Source: Bradyrhizobium sp. Gha (GTDB lineage Bacteria > Pseudomonadota > Alphaproteobacteria > Rhizobiales > Xanthobacteraceae). Taken from it: a stretch of 60,232 nt of DNA. The stretch spans positions 1-60,232 of the forward strand of contig NZ_FOQM01000045.1 in assembly GCF_900113735.1 (NCBI RefSeq), written 5' to 3'. Shown here piece by piece: positions 51,487 to 59,904 of the stretch (the stretch's first letter is position 1; every line of letters starts with the position of its first letter). The notes beneath the pieces were generated by a model. That model saw nothing but the letters and a program-made list of their open reading frames with translations, did not search any database and was not told where the DNA came from. Both the position numbers and the translations under genes were made by a program.

Positions 51487-52485
51487 GTGGCAGAAATGGC
51501 CGTTCAGAGCGATGTAATCGACGACGCCGGACCATACGATCGCGCCAAGGCCTTGAGCGCGTTCAAGCTCGGCGATGTTACCTTCTACTGGATTACGCGG
51601 CTCAGCGCGATTTCGGTGCTTCTCATTCTCGGCGGCATCATCGTTTCGCTGATCATCGGCGCCGTGCCGGCGATGAAGGAGTACGGCTTCGCGTTCCTTT
51701 GGACGCAGCGCTGGGCGCCCTCGGCGGATCCACCCGTGCTCGGCGCGCTCGGACCGATGTACGGCACGCTCGTCACCTCCTTCATAGCGATGCTGATCGC
51801 CATTCCGGTCGGTCTCGGCATTGCGATCTTCCTGACCGAGCTCTGCCCGCAATGGCTGCGCCGCCCGATCGGCATGGCGATCGAGCTGCTCGCCGGCATT
51901 CCCTCGATCATCTACGGCATGTGGGGCTTCTTCGTGCTGGGCCCGTTCCTGGCCAACACCTTCCAGCCCTTCATGATCAAGATGTTCGACGGCGTCCCCG
52001 TGCTCGGCGCGATCTTCGCAGGTCCGCCGTCCTATCTCAGCCTGTTCAACGCCGCGCTGATCCTCGCGATCATGGTGCTGCCCTTCATCACATCGATCTC
52101 GGTCGACGTGTTCAAGACGGTGCCTCCGGTGCTGAAGGAAGCTGCCTATGGCGTCGGCTGCACCACCTGGGAAGTGGTGCGCAGCGTGGTCATTCCCTAT
52201 ACCCGCGTCGGCATCATCGGCGGCGTCATGCTGGCGCTGGGCCGCGCGCTCGGCGAGACCATGGCGGTCACCTTCATCATCGGCAACTCGTTCCGCATCT
52301 CGTCGTCGATCTTCGCGCCGGGCACGACGATCTCGGCGGCGATCGCCTCCGAATTCGCCGAGAGCGACGGGCTGCACCAGTCCGGCCTGATCCTGCTCGG
52401 CCTGCTGCTGTTCGTGCTGACGTTCTTCGTGCTCGCCGGCGCCCGGCTGATGCTGCTGCGTCTGGAAAGGAAGGCGGGGAAGTAA
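51487..52485 (+). CDS. pstC: Phosphate ABC transporter permease PstC
   Basis: The 332-residue protein has six or more membrane segments with the PstC pattern (PLGTVLVTSF-like MYGTLVTSFIAMLIAIPVGL; ELLAGIPSIIYGMWGFFVLG; LGRALGETMAVTFIIGNSFR). It forms the pore with PstA. A GTG start at 51487 is chosen because AGGGGA lies about eight bases upstream; the ATG at 51496 or TTG at 51469 are alternatives. Confidence 0.93.
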   Translation: MAEMAVQSDVIDDAGPYDRAKALSAFKLGDVTFYWITRLSAISVLLILGGIIVSLIIGAVPAMKEYGFAFLWTQRWAPSADPPVLGALGPMYGTLVTSFIAMLIAIPVGLGIAIFLTELCPQWLRRPIGMAIELLAGIPSIIYGMWGFFVLGPFLANTFQPFMIKMFDGVPVLGAIFAGPPSYLSLFNAALILAIMVLPFITSISVDVFKTVPPVLKEAAYGVGCTTWEVVRSVVIPYTRVGIIGGVMLALGRALGETMAVTFIIGNSFRISSSIFAPGTTISAAIASEFAESDGLHQSGLILLGLLLFVLTFFVLAGARLMLLRLERKAGK

Positions 52486-52486
52486 C

Positions 52487-53332
52487 ATGAACCCGATTTA
52501 TGCACGCCGCCGCCGCAAGGACATCCTCGTCCGCACGCTCTGCATCGCAGCCGCCGCCTTCGGCGTGACCTGGCTCGCGCTGATCCTGATGACGCTGCTT
52601 TACAACGGGTTGGCGGGCCTCAACCTCGAACTGTTCGTCGCCGACACGCCGCCGCCGGGCTCGACCGAAGGCGGCCTGCGCAACGCCATCGTCGGTTCGC
52701 TGATCATGACCGTGATCGGCGTCGGCATCGGCGCGCCGCTCGGCCTGTTCGCCGGCACCTATCTCGCCGAGTACGGTCGCAACGACAAGCTGACCTCGGT
52801 GATCCGCTTCATCAACGACATCCTGCTGTCGGCGCCCTCGATCATCATCGGCCTGTTCATCTATGGCGCCGTGGTGGTGCCGATGCGCGGCTTCTCGGCG
52901 ATCGCAGGCTCGCTCGCTTTGGCCGTCATCGTGATCCCGGTGGTGCTGCGGACGACCGAGGACATGCTGCTGCTGGTGCCGAACGCGTTGCGTGAAGCGG
53001 CCTCGGCGCTCGGCCTGCCGCGCTCGCTGGTGATCAAGCGGATCGCCTATCGCGCGGCCCGCTCGGGTCTCATTACCGGCGTGCTGCTCGCGACCGCCCG
53101 TGTCGCCGGCGAAACCGCGCCATTGCTCTTCACCGCGCTGTCGAACCAGTTCTTCAGCCTCGGCCTGAACAAGACGATGGCGAACCTGCCCGTGACCATC
53201 AACAACTTCGTCCAGAGCCCGTACGCCTATTGGAAGCAACTCGCCTGGAGCGGTGCGCTGCTGATTACGTTGACCGTGCTTGCCCTGAACATTGGCGCGC
53301 GCATTCTCGGCGCCGAGAGGACCGCAAAATGA
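52487..53332 (+). CDS. pstA: Phosphate ABC transporter permease PstA
   Basis: The 281-residue protein shows the PstA signature: GGLRNAIVGSLIMTVIGVGI, YLAEYG, FINDILLSAPSIIIGLF and the cytoplasmic loop VVLRTTEDMLLLVPNALREA...ALGLPRS. It pairs with PstC. It starts one base after the pstC stop and overlaps pstB by four bases. Confidence 0.94.
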   Translation: MNPIYARRRRKDILVRTLCIAAAAFGVTWLALILMTLLYNGLAGLNLELFVADTPPPGSTEGGLRNAIVGSLIMTVIGVGIGAPLGLFAGTYLAEYGRNDKLTSVIRFINDILLSAPSIIIGLFIYGAVVVPMRGFSAIAGSLALAVIVIPVVLRTTEDMLLLVPNALREAASALGLPRSLVIKRIAYRAARSGLITGVLLATARVAGETAPLLFTALSNQFFSLGLNKTMANLPVTINNFVQSPYAYWKQLAWSGALLITLTVLALNIGARILGAERTAK

Positions 53333-54153
53333 GTGACCTTTCCGTATCGATGAGCGCCTCCGGCGGGCTCCCGCATGCCCAGCAGCCGCTGCCCGAAGCT
53401 CCGGCCAAGGTGACGGTGCGCAATCTCAACTTCTATTACGGCGAGCACCACGCGCTGAAGAACATCAATCTGGCGCTCGGCACCAACCGCGTCACGGCCT
53501 TCATCGGCCCGTCCGGCTGCGGCAAGTCGACCCTGCTGCGCATCTTCAACCGGATGTACGATCTCTATCCGGGTCAGCGCGTCACCGGTCAGCTGATGCT
53601 GGACCAGACCAACATCCTGGACCCCAAGCTGGACCTCAATCTGCTGCGCGCGCGCGTCGGCATGGTGTTCCAGAAGCCGACGCCGTTTCCGATGACGATC
53701 TACGAGAACATCGCCTTCGGCATCCGTCTCTACGAGAAGATCTCGAAGTCCGAGATGGACGACCGTGTCGAGAAGGCGCTGCGCGGCGGCGCGCTGTGGA
53801 ACGAGGTCAAGGACAAGCTCAACGCATCCGGCCTCTCGCTCTCCGGCGGCCAGCAGCAGCGCCTCTGCATCGCGCGCACCGTCGCCGTACGGCCCGAGGT
53901 GATCCTGTTCGACGAGCCCTGCTCGGCGCTCGACCCGATCTCGACCGCCAAGGTCGAGGAGCTGATCCAGGAACTGTCCGAGAACTACACGATCGCGATT
54001 GTCACCCACAACATGCAGCAGGCGGCGCGCGTCTCCGACAAGACCGCCTTCATGTATCTCGGCGAGTTGATCGAGTTCGACGACACCAGCAAGATCTTCA
54101 CGTCGCCGACCGACCGGCGCACGCAGGATTACATTACCGGCCGGTTCGGCTGA
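53329..54153 (+). CDS. pstB: Phosphate ABC transporter ATPase PstB
   Basis: The 274-residue ATPase has Walker A GPSGCGKST (60-68), signature LSGGQQQRLCIAR and Walker B VILFDEPCSALDP. The family-specific NFYYGEHHALKNIN and THNMQQAARVSD stretches are present. The ATG overlaps the pstA stop. The N-terminal 25 residues are longer than in E. coli PstB, as is usual in rhizobia. Confidence 0.95.
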   Translation: MSDLSVSMSASGGLPHAQQPLPEAPAKVTVRNLNFYYGEHHALKNINLALGTNRVTAFIGPSGCGKSTLLRIFNRMYDLYPGQRVTGQLMLDQTNILDPKLDLNLLRARVGMVFQKPTPFPMTIYENIAFGIRLYEKISKSEMDDRVEKALRGGALWNEVKDKLNASGLSLSGGQQQRLCIARTVAVRPEVILFDEPCSALDPISTAKVEELIQELSENYTIAIVTHNMQQAARVSDKTAFMYLGELIEFDDTSKIFTSPTDRRTQDYITGRFG

Positions 54154-54164
54154 GGAGACGGGAC

Positions 54165-54881
54165 ATGGGTTCTGAACATACCGCAAAGGCTTTCGATACC
54201 GACCTCCAGGAGCTCACCCGGTCGGTCGCGGAAATGGGCGGCCTCGCCGAGCGGATGATCGTCGATTCCGTCGACGCGCTGATCCGTCGTGACGTCGCGC
54301 TCGGCCAGCGCGTCGTCATCACCGACGCCGAAATCGACGCGCTCCAAAGGCGAATCGAGGAGCACGCCGTGCTCACCATCGCCCGCCGCCAGCCGATGGC
54401 GATCGATCTGCGCGAGATCGTCGGCGCCATGCGCGTCGCGACCGATCTCGAGCGGATCGGCGACCTCGCCAAGAACATGGGCAAACGCGTCGCGGCACTG
54501 GAGACGGATTTCCATCCGCTCAAGCTGTTCCGTGGCCTCGAGCACATGACCGACCTCGTGCAGCAACAGGTCAAGTCGGTGCTGGACGCCTATGCCGCGC
54601 ATGATCTGCCCGCGGCGATGGCGGTGTGGAAGGGCGACGAGGAGGTCGATGCCATCTGCACCTCGCTGTTCCGCGAACTCCTCACCTACATGATGGAGGA
54701 TCCGCGCAACATCTCGTTCTGCATCCATCTGATGTTCTGCGCCAAGAACATCGAGCGGATCGGCGACCACGCCACCAACATTGCCGAAACCGTGTTCTAC
54801 ATGATCGAAGGCCAGGCCATCACCGACAAGCGACCGAAGGGCGACATGACGACCTTCGCGACCACCGTCCCCAACACCTGA
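54165..54881 (+). CDS. phoU: Phosphate signalling protein PhoU
   Basis: The 238-residue all-helical protein has two repeats of the PhoU metal motif E(R/K)-IGD (DLERIGDLAKNM near residue 100 and NIERIGDHATNIAE near 203). It connects PstSCAB with PhoR and inhibits the kinase when phosphate is plentiful. It follows pstB by 11 bases with AGGAG upstream. Confidence 0.95.
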   Translation: MGSEHTAKAFDTDLQELTRSVAEMGGLAERMIVDSVDALIRRDVALGQRVVITDAEIDALQRRIEEHAVLTIARRQPMAIDLREIVGAMRVATDLERIGDLAKNMGKRVAALETDFHPLKLFRGLEHMTDLVQQQVKSVLDAYAAHDLPAAMAVWKGDEEVDAICTSLFRELLTYMMEDPRNISFCIHLMFCAKNIERIGDHATNIAETVFYMIEGQAITDKRPKGDMTTFATTVPNT

Positions 54882-54903
54882 TTCCTCAAGGAGCGACGAC
54901 CCC

Positions 54904-55611
54904 ATGGGCGCACGCATTATGGTGGTTGAAGACGAAGAGGCTCTCACCGAGCTGCTTCGCTACAATCTCGAAGGCGACGGCTATGACGTCGAGACGGTGA
55001 TGCGCGGCGACGACGCCGACACCCGTCTCAAGGAGCACATTCCCGATCTGATCGTGCTCGACTGGATGCTGCCGGGCCTGTCCGGCATCGAGCTGTGCCG
55101 CCGGTTGCGGACGCGGTCCGAGACCAAGCAGCTGCCGATCATCATGCTCACCGCGCGCGGCGAGGAGAGCGAGCGTGTCAGGGGCCTCGCCACCGGCGCC
55201 GACGATTACATCGTCAAGCCGTTCTCCGTGCCCGAGCTGTTGGCGCGGGTGAAAGGACTGCTGCGGCGTGCAAGCCCCGAGCGGCTCGCAACCGTGCTGG
55301 CTTTCGGCGACATCGAGCTCGACCGAGAAAAGCGTCGCGTGGCGCGCTCGGGCCGGCCGATCGACCTCGGCCCGACCGAATATCGCCTGCTGGAGTTCTT
55401 CCTGGAGCATCCCGGCCGCGTGTTCTCGCGCGAGCAGCTGCTCGACAGCGTCTGGGGCCGCGACATCTATATCGACGAGCGTACCGTCGACGTGCATATC
55501 GGCCGCCTGCGCAAGCTCCTCAATCTCGGCCGCGAGCAGGACCCGATCCGCACCGTCCGTGGCGCCGGCTACGCGCTCGACGACCGCTTCGCGAAGGCCG
55601 AGCAGGCCTGA
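54904..55611 (+). CDS. phoB: Phosphate response regulator PhoB
   Basis: The 235-residue protein has a receiver domain with phospho-acceptor Asp53 (LIVLDWMLPG) and IVKPFSV. A C-terminal OmpR-type winged helix follows (LGPTEYRLLEFFLEHPGRVF ... VHIGRLRKLL). It activates Pho-box promoters such as that of pstS. It is the last gene of the unit and is followed by a strong terminator. Confidence 0.95.
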   Translation: MGARIMVVEDEEALTELLRYNLEGDGYDVETVMRGDDADTRLKEHIPDLIVLDWMLPGLSGIELCRRLRTRSETKQLPIIMLTARGEESERVRGLATGADDYIVKPFSVPELLARVKGLLRRASPERLATVLAFGDIELDREKRRVARSGRPIDLGPTEYRLLEFFLEHPGRVFSREQLLDSVWGRDIYIDERTVDVHIGRLRKLLNLGREQDPIRTVRGAGYALDDRFAKAEQA

Positions 55612-55633
55612 GCACGTGACAAGCACGCAAAAT

Positions 55634-55661
55634 AAAAAGCGCGCCCTGTGGCGCGCTTTTT
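55634..55661. terminator. Bidirectional rho-independent terminator between phoB and gcrA
   Basis: AAAAAGCGCGCC and GGCGCGCTTTTT form a perfect 12-base stem with loop CTGT. The T-run downstream on the plus strand and the A-run upstream make it work for both phoB and the convergent gcrA. Confidence 0.92.
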
Positions 55662-55712
55662 ATGTCTCGGTCGTCGCGGCCGGTACCGGGACGATGTCGC
55701 CTGGAGCTATGC

Positions 55713-56225
55713 TCAGCGCGGACCCGGCTTCGCAGGCGCGCGGCGACGATCGGCCGCCGGCTGATACGCGACCCGCGAGTGCTGGGCGCAATAGGGCAGG
55801 CCGGAGAGGGCCTTGCCGCCGCAGAAGAAGAAGTCCGCGCTCGACGGATCGCCGACGGGCCAGTGGCAGGTGGCCTCGTTCAATTCGAGCAGCGACAGCC
55901 GCTGGCTCATCGGCACCACGTTGTCGTAGGTCACAGGTTCAGCCTCGACCTCGACCTCGAAGGCCTGGGCGAGCGCGGTGTTGCCGCGCGAGATCGGGCG
56001 GCTCACGCGCATCATGTGCTGCGCGGGACGCGCCTTGCGCGGCCGCGGAGCTGCCGAAGACGGGCTCTTGGCGCGGCCGGACAGGCCGAGCCTGTGCACC
56101 TTACCGATCACGGCGTTACGGGTGACATTCCCAAGCTCCGCGGCAATCTGGCTGGCCGAAAGTCCGGCCTCCCAGAGCTTTTTCAGCTGTTCGACGCGAT
56201 CGTCGGACCAGGTCAAAACGGTCAT
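55713..56225 (-). CDS. gcrA: GcrA family cell-cycle regulator
   Basis: The 170-residue protein begins MTVLTWSDDRVEQLKKLWEA with the GcrA helix-turn-helix (SASQIAAELGNVTRNAVIGK) and ends with the conserved sigma-70-binding domain (ATCHWPVGDP ... FCGGKALSGLPYCAQHSRVA). GcrA binds sigma-70 holoenzyme and activates promoters carrying CcrM-methylated GANTC. The ATG at 56225 follows AAGGGTG; a longer frame from 56255 is less likely. Confidence 0.93.
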   Translation of the reverse strand: MTVLTWSDDRVEQLKKLWEAGLSASQIAAELGNVTRNAVIGKVHRLGLSGRAKSPSSAAPRPRKARPAQHMMRVSRPISRGNTALAQAFEVEVEAEPVTYDNVVPMSQRLSLLELNEATCHWPVGDPSSADFFFCGGKALSGLPYCAQHSRVAYQPAADRRRAPAKPGPR

Positions 56226-56544
56226 TGCACCCTTTCCTTCACCGCGCGCCGCCATCCTGGGGCCGCACGACGAATGCGTAAGCTTCGAAAAACCCGTGCC
56301 GTCAGAATCCCTTAAGGCTCGCCGGGCGCCATGAGACGCCCGAACGTTTACGCCGGTACGAGAGGACTTTTGGGATCAGAACAGCTGCACGAGATGTCGT
56401 ATCTGACAAGCCGAACGCTACAATATGGCGTGACTCACGCGCAAGAGTCCGGCGACTCGCTTCCACATGTTCCGTGGCTGATATCCCGCAAAATCGCCAC
56501 CGCAAGACTACGGATTCAGCATTTCGCGAGGCTTTCGGGCGGCA
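56226..56544. other. gcrA-argD divergent spacer rich in GANTC sites
   Basis: No gene is recognised, although a frame continuous with argD stays open back to 56331. GANTC, the CcrM methylation target, occurs at 56305, 56433, 56446, 56455 and 56514, with three copies in 27 bases (56433-56459). This is several times the random expectation and suggests that one or both flanking promoters respond to methylation state. Confidence 0.55.
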
Positions 56545-56572
56545 TTGACACCGGTTTCACCAAGCCTAAAAT
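56545..56572 (+). promoter_or_regulatory. Sigma-70 type promoter of argDF
   Basis: TTGACA (56545-56550) and TAAAAT (56567-56572) are separated by 16 bases. The predicted start near 56579 would place the hairpin at 56580-56604 at the very 5' end of the mRNA, leaving a leader of about 100 bases before argD. Confidence 0.6.
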
Positions 56573-56579
56573 AGTGACG

Positions 56580-56604
56580 CGTGCCGCCCTTAAAAGGCGG
56601 CACG
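56580..56604 (+). terminator. Hairpin plus T-run in the argD leader (attenuator or 5' stabiliser)
   Basis: CGTGCCGCC and GGCGGCACG form a perfect 9-base stem with loop CTTAAAA, followed by TTTCGTTTT (56605-56613). It has the form of an intrinsic terminator but stands 75 bases before the argD start and directly after a promoter. It may therefore attenuate argDF or cap the mRNA. A short RNA ending here is an alternative. Confidence 0.55.
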
Positions 56605-56678
56605 TTTCGTTTTCAGGCCGGTCAATGGTGCGTTGCGCAATGCACGCCCACGCCGTCCGCAACATTCAAGTGGCCGTC

Positions 56679-57881
56679 ATGACCAACAGCGCAGCGCCGC
56701 ATTTGCTCCCCGTTTTCGCCAGGGCCGATCTCGGTTTTGAGCGCGGTGAAGGCGTCTGGTTGATCGCAACCAATGGCGATCGGTATCTCGATTTCACCTC
56801 GGGCGTCGCCGTGAATGCGCTTGGACATGCCCATCCCGCGCTGGTCAAGGCGTTGCAGGAGCAGGCCACCAAGCTCTGGCACATGTCGAACCTGTTCCAG
56901 AGCCCGGATGGCGAGAAGCTCGCCGCGCGTCTGTGCAACGAGAGTTTTGCCGACTTCGTGTTCTTCTGCAATTCCGGCGCCGAGGCGCTGGAGGGCGTGA
57001 TCAAGCTGGTCCGCCATCATCACTTCTCCAAGGGCCATCCCGAGCGCTACCGCATCGTCACCTTCGAAGGTGCTTTCCATGGCCGCACGCTGGCGACGCT
57101 GGCCGCGACCGGATCGGCAAAATACCTCGAAGGCTTCGGGCCGCCGATGGACGGTTTCGACCAGGTGCCGCATGGCGACATCGAGGCCGTGAAGAAGGCG
57201 ATCGGGCCACACACCGCCGGCATCCTGATCGAGCCGATCCAGGGTGAGGGCGGCGTGCGCTCTGCGACACCGTCTTTCCTCAAGGCGCTGCGTCAGCTCT
57301 GCGACGAGAAGGGCTTGCTGCTCGCCTTCGACGAGGTGCAGACCGGTATGGGCCGCACCGGCGACCTGTTTGCCCATCGGCGCACCGGCGTCAGGCCTGA
57401 CGTGATGTCGCTCGCCAAGGCGCTCGGCGGTGGCTTCCCGATCGGCGCGGTGCTGGCAACGGCGGATGCAGCCTCCGGCATGGGACCCGGCTCGCACGGC
57501 TCGACCTTCGGCGGCAATCCGCTGGCGATTGCGGCTGCAAACGCCGTGCTCGACGTCATGCTCAAGCCCGGCTTCTTCGACCACGTGCAGAAGATGTCGC
57601 TGCTCTTGAAGCAAAAACTCGCTTCCGTGATCGACCGTCACCCCGATATCGTCAGCGAAGTCCGCGGCGAGGGGCTCTTGATCGGCATCAAGGCCGTGGT
57701 GCCATCAGGCGATCTGGTTGCGGCTTTGCGCAACGAAAAACTGCTCACCGTCGGCGCCGGCGACAATGTCGTACGCTTCCTGCCGCCCCTGATCGTCACC
57801 GAAGCCGAGATCGAGGACAGCGTCGCCAGGCTCGAACGCGCCTGCACGGCGTTGTCGGCTAACAAGCGGGCGGCAAGCTGA
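56679..57881 (+). CDS. argD: Acetylornithine aminotransferase
   Basis: The 400-residue PLP enzyme of class III has LWHMSNLFQSPDGEKLA, FFCNSGAEALEGVIK, GAFHGRT, FDEVQTGMGRTG and the PLP lysine Lys247 in SLAKALGGGFPIG. It converts N-acetylglutamate semialdehyde to N-acetylornithine in arginine synthesis. The ATG at 56679 is chosen from family alignment; upstream in-frame codons run through the leader hairpin. It overlaps argF by one base (TGATG). Confidence 0.93.
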   Translation: MTNSAAPHLLPVFARADLGFERGEGVWLIATNGDRYLDFTSGVAVNALGHAHPALVKALQEQATKLWHMSNLFQSPDGEKLAARLCNESFADFVFFCNSGAEALEGVIKLVRHHHFSKGHPERYRIVTFEGAFHGRTLATLAATGSAKYLEGFGPPMDGFDQVPHGDIEAVKKAIGPHTAGILIEPIQGEGGVRSATPSFLKALRQLCDEKGLLLAFDEVQTGMGRTGDLFAHRRTGVRPDVMSLAKALGGGFPIGAVLATADAASGMGPGSHGSTFGGNPLAIAAANAVLDVMLKPGFFDHVQKMSLLLKQKLASVIDRHPDIVSEVRGEGLLIGIKAVVPSGDLVAALRNEKLLTVGAGDNVVRFLPPLIVTEAEIEDSVARLERACTALSANKRAAS

Positions 57882-58804
57882 TGAGCAAGAATCCCAAGCA
57901 CTTCCTCGACATCAACGAGCTGCCGCTGTCGGAGCTCAAGAGCATGCTCGCGGCTTCTTCCGCCATGAAGGCGAAGCAGAAGGCGCACCAGCCGGTCAAA
58001 CCGCTCGAAGGCAAGACGCTGGCGATGATCTTCGAGCGCCCCTCGACCCGCACCCGCGTCTCATTCGACGTCGCCATGCGCCAGCTCGGCGGCGAACCCA
58101 TCATGCTCACAGGTGCCGAGATGCAACTCGGCCGCGGCGAGACCATTGCCGACACCGCGCGCGTGCTGTCGCGCTATGTCGACGCCATCATGATCCGCAT
58201 CCTCAATCACGAGGCCCTGCTGGAGCTCGCGGCGAACGCGACCGTACCCGTCATCAACGGCCTGACGCGGCGCTCGCACCCGTGCCAGGTCATGGCCGAC
58301 CTCATGACCTATGAGGAGCATCGCGGCCCGATCGAAGGGCGTACCGTGGCCTGGACCGGCGACGACAACAATGTGCTGGCGTCCTGGGCCCACGCCGCCG
58401 AGCGCTTCAAGTTCCAGCTCAATGTCGCGACCCCGCCTGAGCTCGCGCCGAAAAAGGCGATGCGCGACTTCATCAAGTCCACGGGTGCGCCGATCGTGCT
58501 CGGCACCGATCCCGAAGCCGCGGTCAAGGGCGCCGATTGTGTCGTCACCGACACCTGGGTGTCGATGGGCGACAAGGAGGGCGAGCACCGCCACAACGTG
58601 CTCAAGCCCTACCAGGTCAATTCCAAGCTGATGTCGCTGGCCAAGCCCGACGCGCTGTTCATGCACTGCCTGCCGGCCCATCGCGGCGAGGAGGTCACCG
58701 ACGAGGTGATCGACGGCCCGCAATCGGTCGTGTTCGACGAGGCCGAAAACCGCCTGCACGCGCAGAAGGGCATTTTGGCCTGGTGCTTTGACGCGGTGAA
58801 GTGA
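57881..58804 (+). CDS. argF: Ornithine carbamoyltransferase
   Basis: The 307-residue enzyme has the carbamoyl-phosphate motif FERPSTRTRVSFD, the ornithine-side HCLPAHRGEEV and NGLTRRSHPCQVMADL. It makes citrulline from ornithine and carbamoyl phosphate. Its start overlaps the argD stop, so expression is coupled. No terminator with a T-run follows directly. Confidence 0.95.
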   Translation: MSKNPKHFLDINELPLSELKSMLAASSAMKAKQKAHQPVKPLEGKTLAMIFERPSTRTRVSFDVAMRQLGGEPIMLTGAEMQLGRGETIADTARVLSRYVDAIMIRILNHEALLELAANATVPVINGLTRRSHPCQVMADLMTYEEHRGPIEGRTVAWTGDDNNVLASWAHAAERFKFQLNVATPPELAPKKAMRDFIKSTGAPIVLGTDPEAAVKGADCVVTDTWVSMGDKEGEHRHNVLKPYQVNSKLMSLAKPDALFMHCLPAHRGEEVTDEVIDGPQSVVFDEAENRLHAQKGILAWCFDAVK

Positions 58805-58881
58805 TCCTCTCCTAGGCCGGTGGGGCCGGAATGCGGGCGTGCCTCTTTCATTTTGCATCGACCGACCCCAGATAGAGCGCC

Positions 58882-59889
58882 ATGGTTTCCCAATCCCCTG
58901 ACATGAAAACCGGGCCCGAAGGCCCGGTTCGCGCGCCATCAGCGGTTCCGATCGATGACGCCGTGCTGCCCTACGAGGTCGACGCGCTCGACGTGCGCGG
59001 CCGCCTGGTGCGGCTTGGTCCCGCGCTCGACGAGATCCTGACCAAGCACGATTATCCGGCACCCGTCGGCAAGCTGCTCGGCGAGGCCATCGTCCTGACG
59101 ACGTTGCTCGGCTCGGCGCTGAAATTCGAGGGCCGCTTCATCCTTCAGGCCCAAACCGACGGTCCCGTGTCGTTCCTGGTGGTGGACTATCAGGCGCCCG
59201 ATCGTCTGCGCGCCTATGCGCGCTTCGATGCCGAGCGCCTCGGCAATGCCAAGGATTCCGGGACGCTGCTCGGCCGCGGTCATCTCGCCATGACTATTGA
59301 CCAGGGGCCCGACATGAGCCGCTACCAGGGTCTGGTCGCGCTCGACGGCGGCAGCCTGGAAGATGCCGCACACGAATATTTCCTGCGCTCCGAGCAGATC
59401 CCGACGCGCGTGCGTCTCGCGGTCGGCGAGGAGTGGCGCTCGAGCGACGGCGGCAAGCATCGCTGGCGCGCCGGCGGTATGCTGATGCAATTCCTGCCGA
59501 AGGCGCCGGAGCGGGCGCGGCAGGCGGATTTGCATCCGGGCGATGCGCCTGAGGGCGCCGAGGTGCACAGCATCGCCGAGGACGATGCCTGGGTCGAGGC
59601 CCGCTCGCTGATGGAAACGGTCGAGGATGTCGAGCTGATCGATCCCGATCTCTCCGGCGAGCGGCTGCTCTACCGCCTCTTCCACGAACGCGGCGTGCGC
59701 GTGTTCAACCCGATGGTCCTGAAAGCGCAATGCTCCTGCTCGCGCGACGCGGTTGCGTCGATGCTGAAGAGCTTTTCAGCGGACGACCGCTCCGCCATGG
59801 TCAAGGACGACAAGGTCGTCGTAACCTGCGAGTTCTGCTCGTCGGTGTACGAGTTCACGCCTGATGAAGCGGGCGTCGAGGACGCGTAG
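58882..59889 (+). CDS. hslO: Redox-regulated chaperone Hsp33
   Basis: The 335-residue protein has the Hsp33 core (VRGRLVRLGPALDEILTKHD ... ILQAQTDGPVSFLVVDY) and the zinc switch Cys284-x-Cys286 and Cys316-x2-Cys319 (QCSCSRDA; TCEFCSS). Oxidation releases zinc and turns on holdase activity. A very stable hairpin (58908-58929) lies in codons 9-16, close to the start, where it could affect translation. The ATG at 58882 has a weak AGAG site; 58903 is an alternative start. Confidence 0.93.
   Translation: MVSQSPDMKTGPEGPVRAPSAVPIDDAVLPYEVDALDVRGRLVRLGPALDEILTKHDYPAPVGKLLGEAIVLTTLLGSALKFEGRFILQAQTDGPVSFLVVDYQAPDRLRAYARFDAERLGNAKDSGTLLGRGHLAMTIDQGPDMSRYQGLVALDGGSLEDAAHEYFLRSEQIPTRVRLAVGEEWRSSDGGKHRWRAGGMLMQFLPKAPERARQADLHPGDAPEGAEVHSIAEDDAWVEARSLMETVEDVELIDPDLSGERLLYRLFHERGVRVFNPMVLKAQCSCSRDAVASMLKSFSADDRSAMVKDDKVVVTCEFCSSVYEFTPDEAGVEDA
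58908..58929 (+). promoter_or_regulatory. Stable stem-loop at the start of hslO
   Basis: AACCGGGCC and GGCCCGGTT form a perfect 9-base stem with a CGAA tetraloop, 26 bases after the first base of the start codon. It has no T-run, so termination is unlikely. It may slow initiation or serve as a temperature-sensitive element, or be a chance coding palindrome. Confidence 0.45.
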
Positions 59890-59904
59890 GTGTCGGCCTC
59901 GGAG

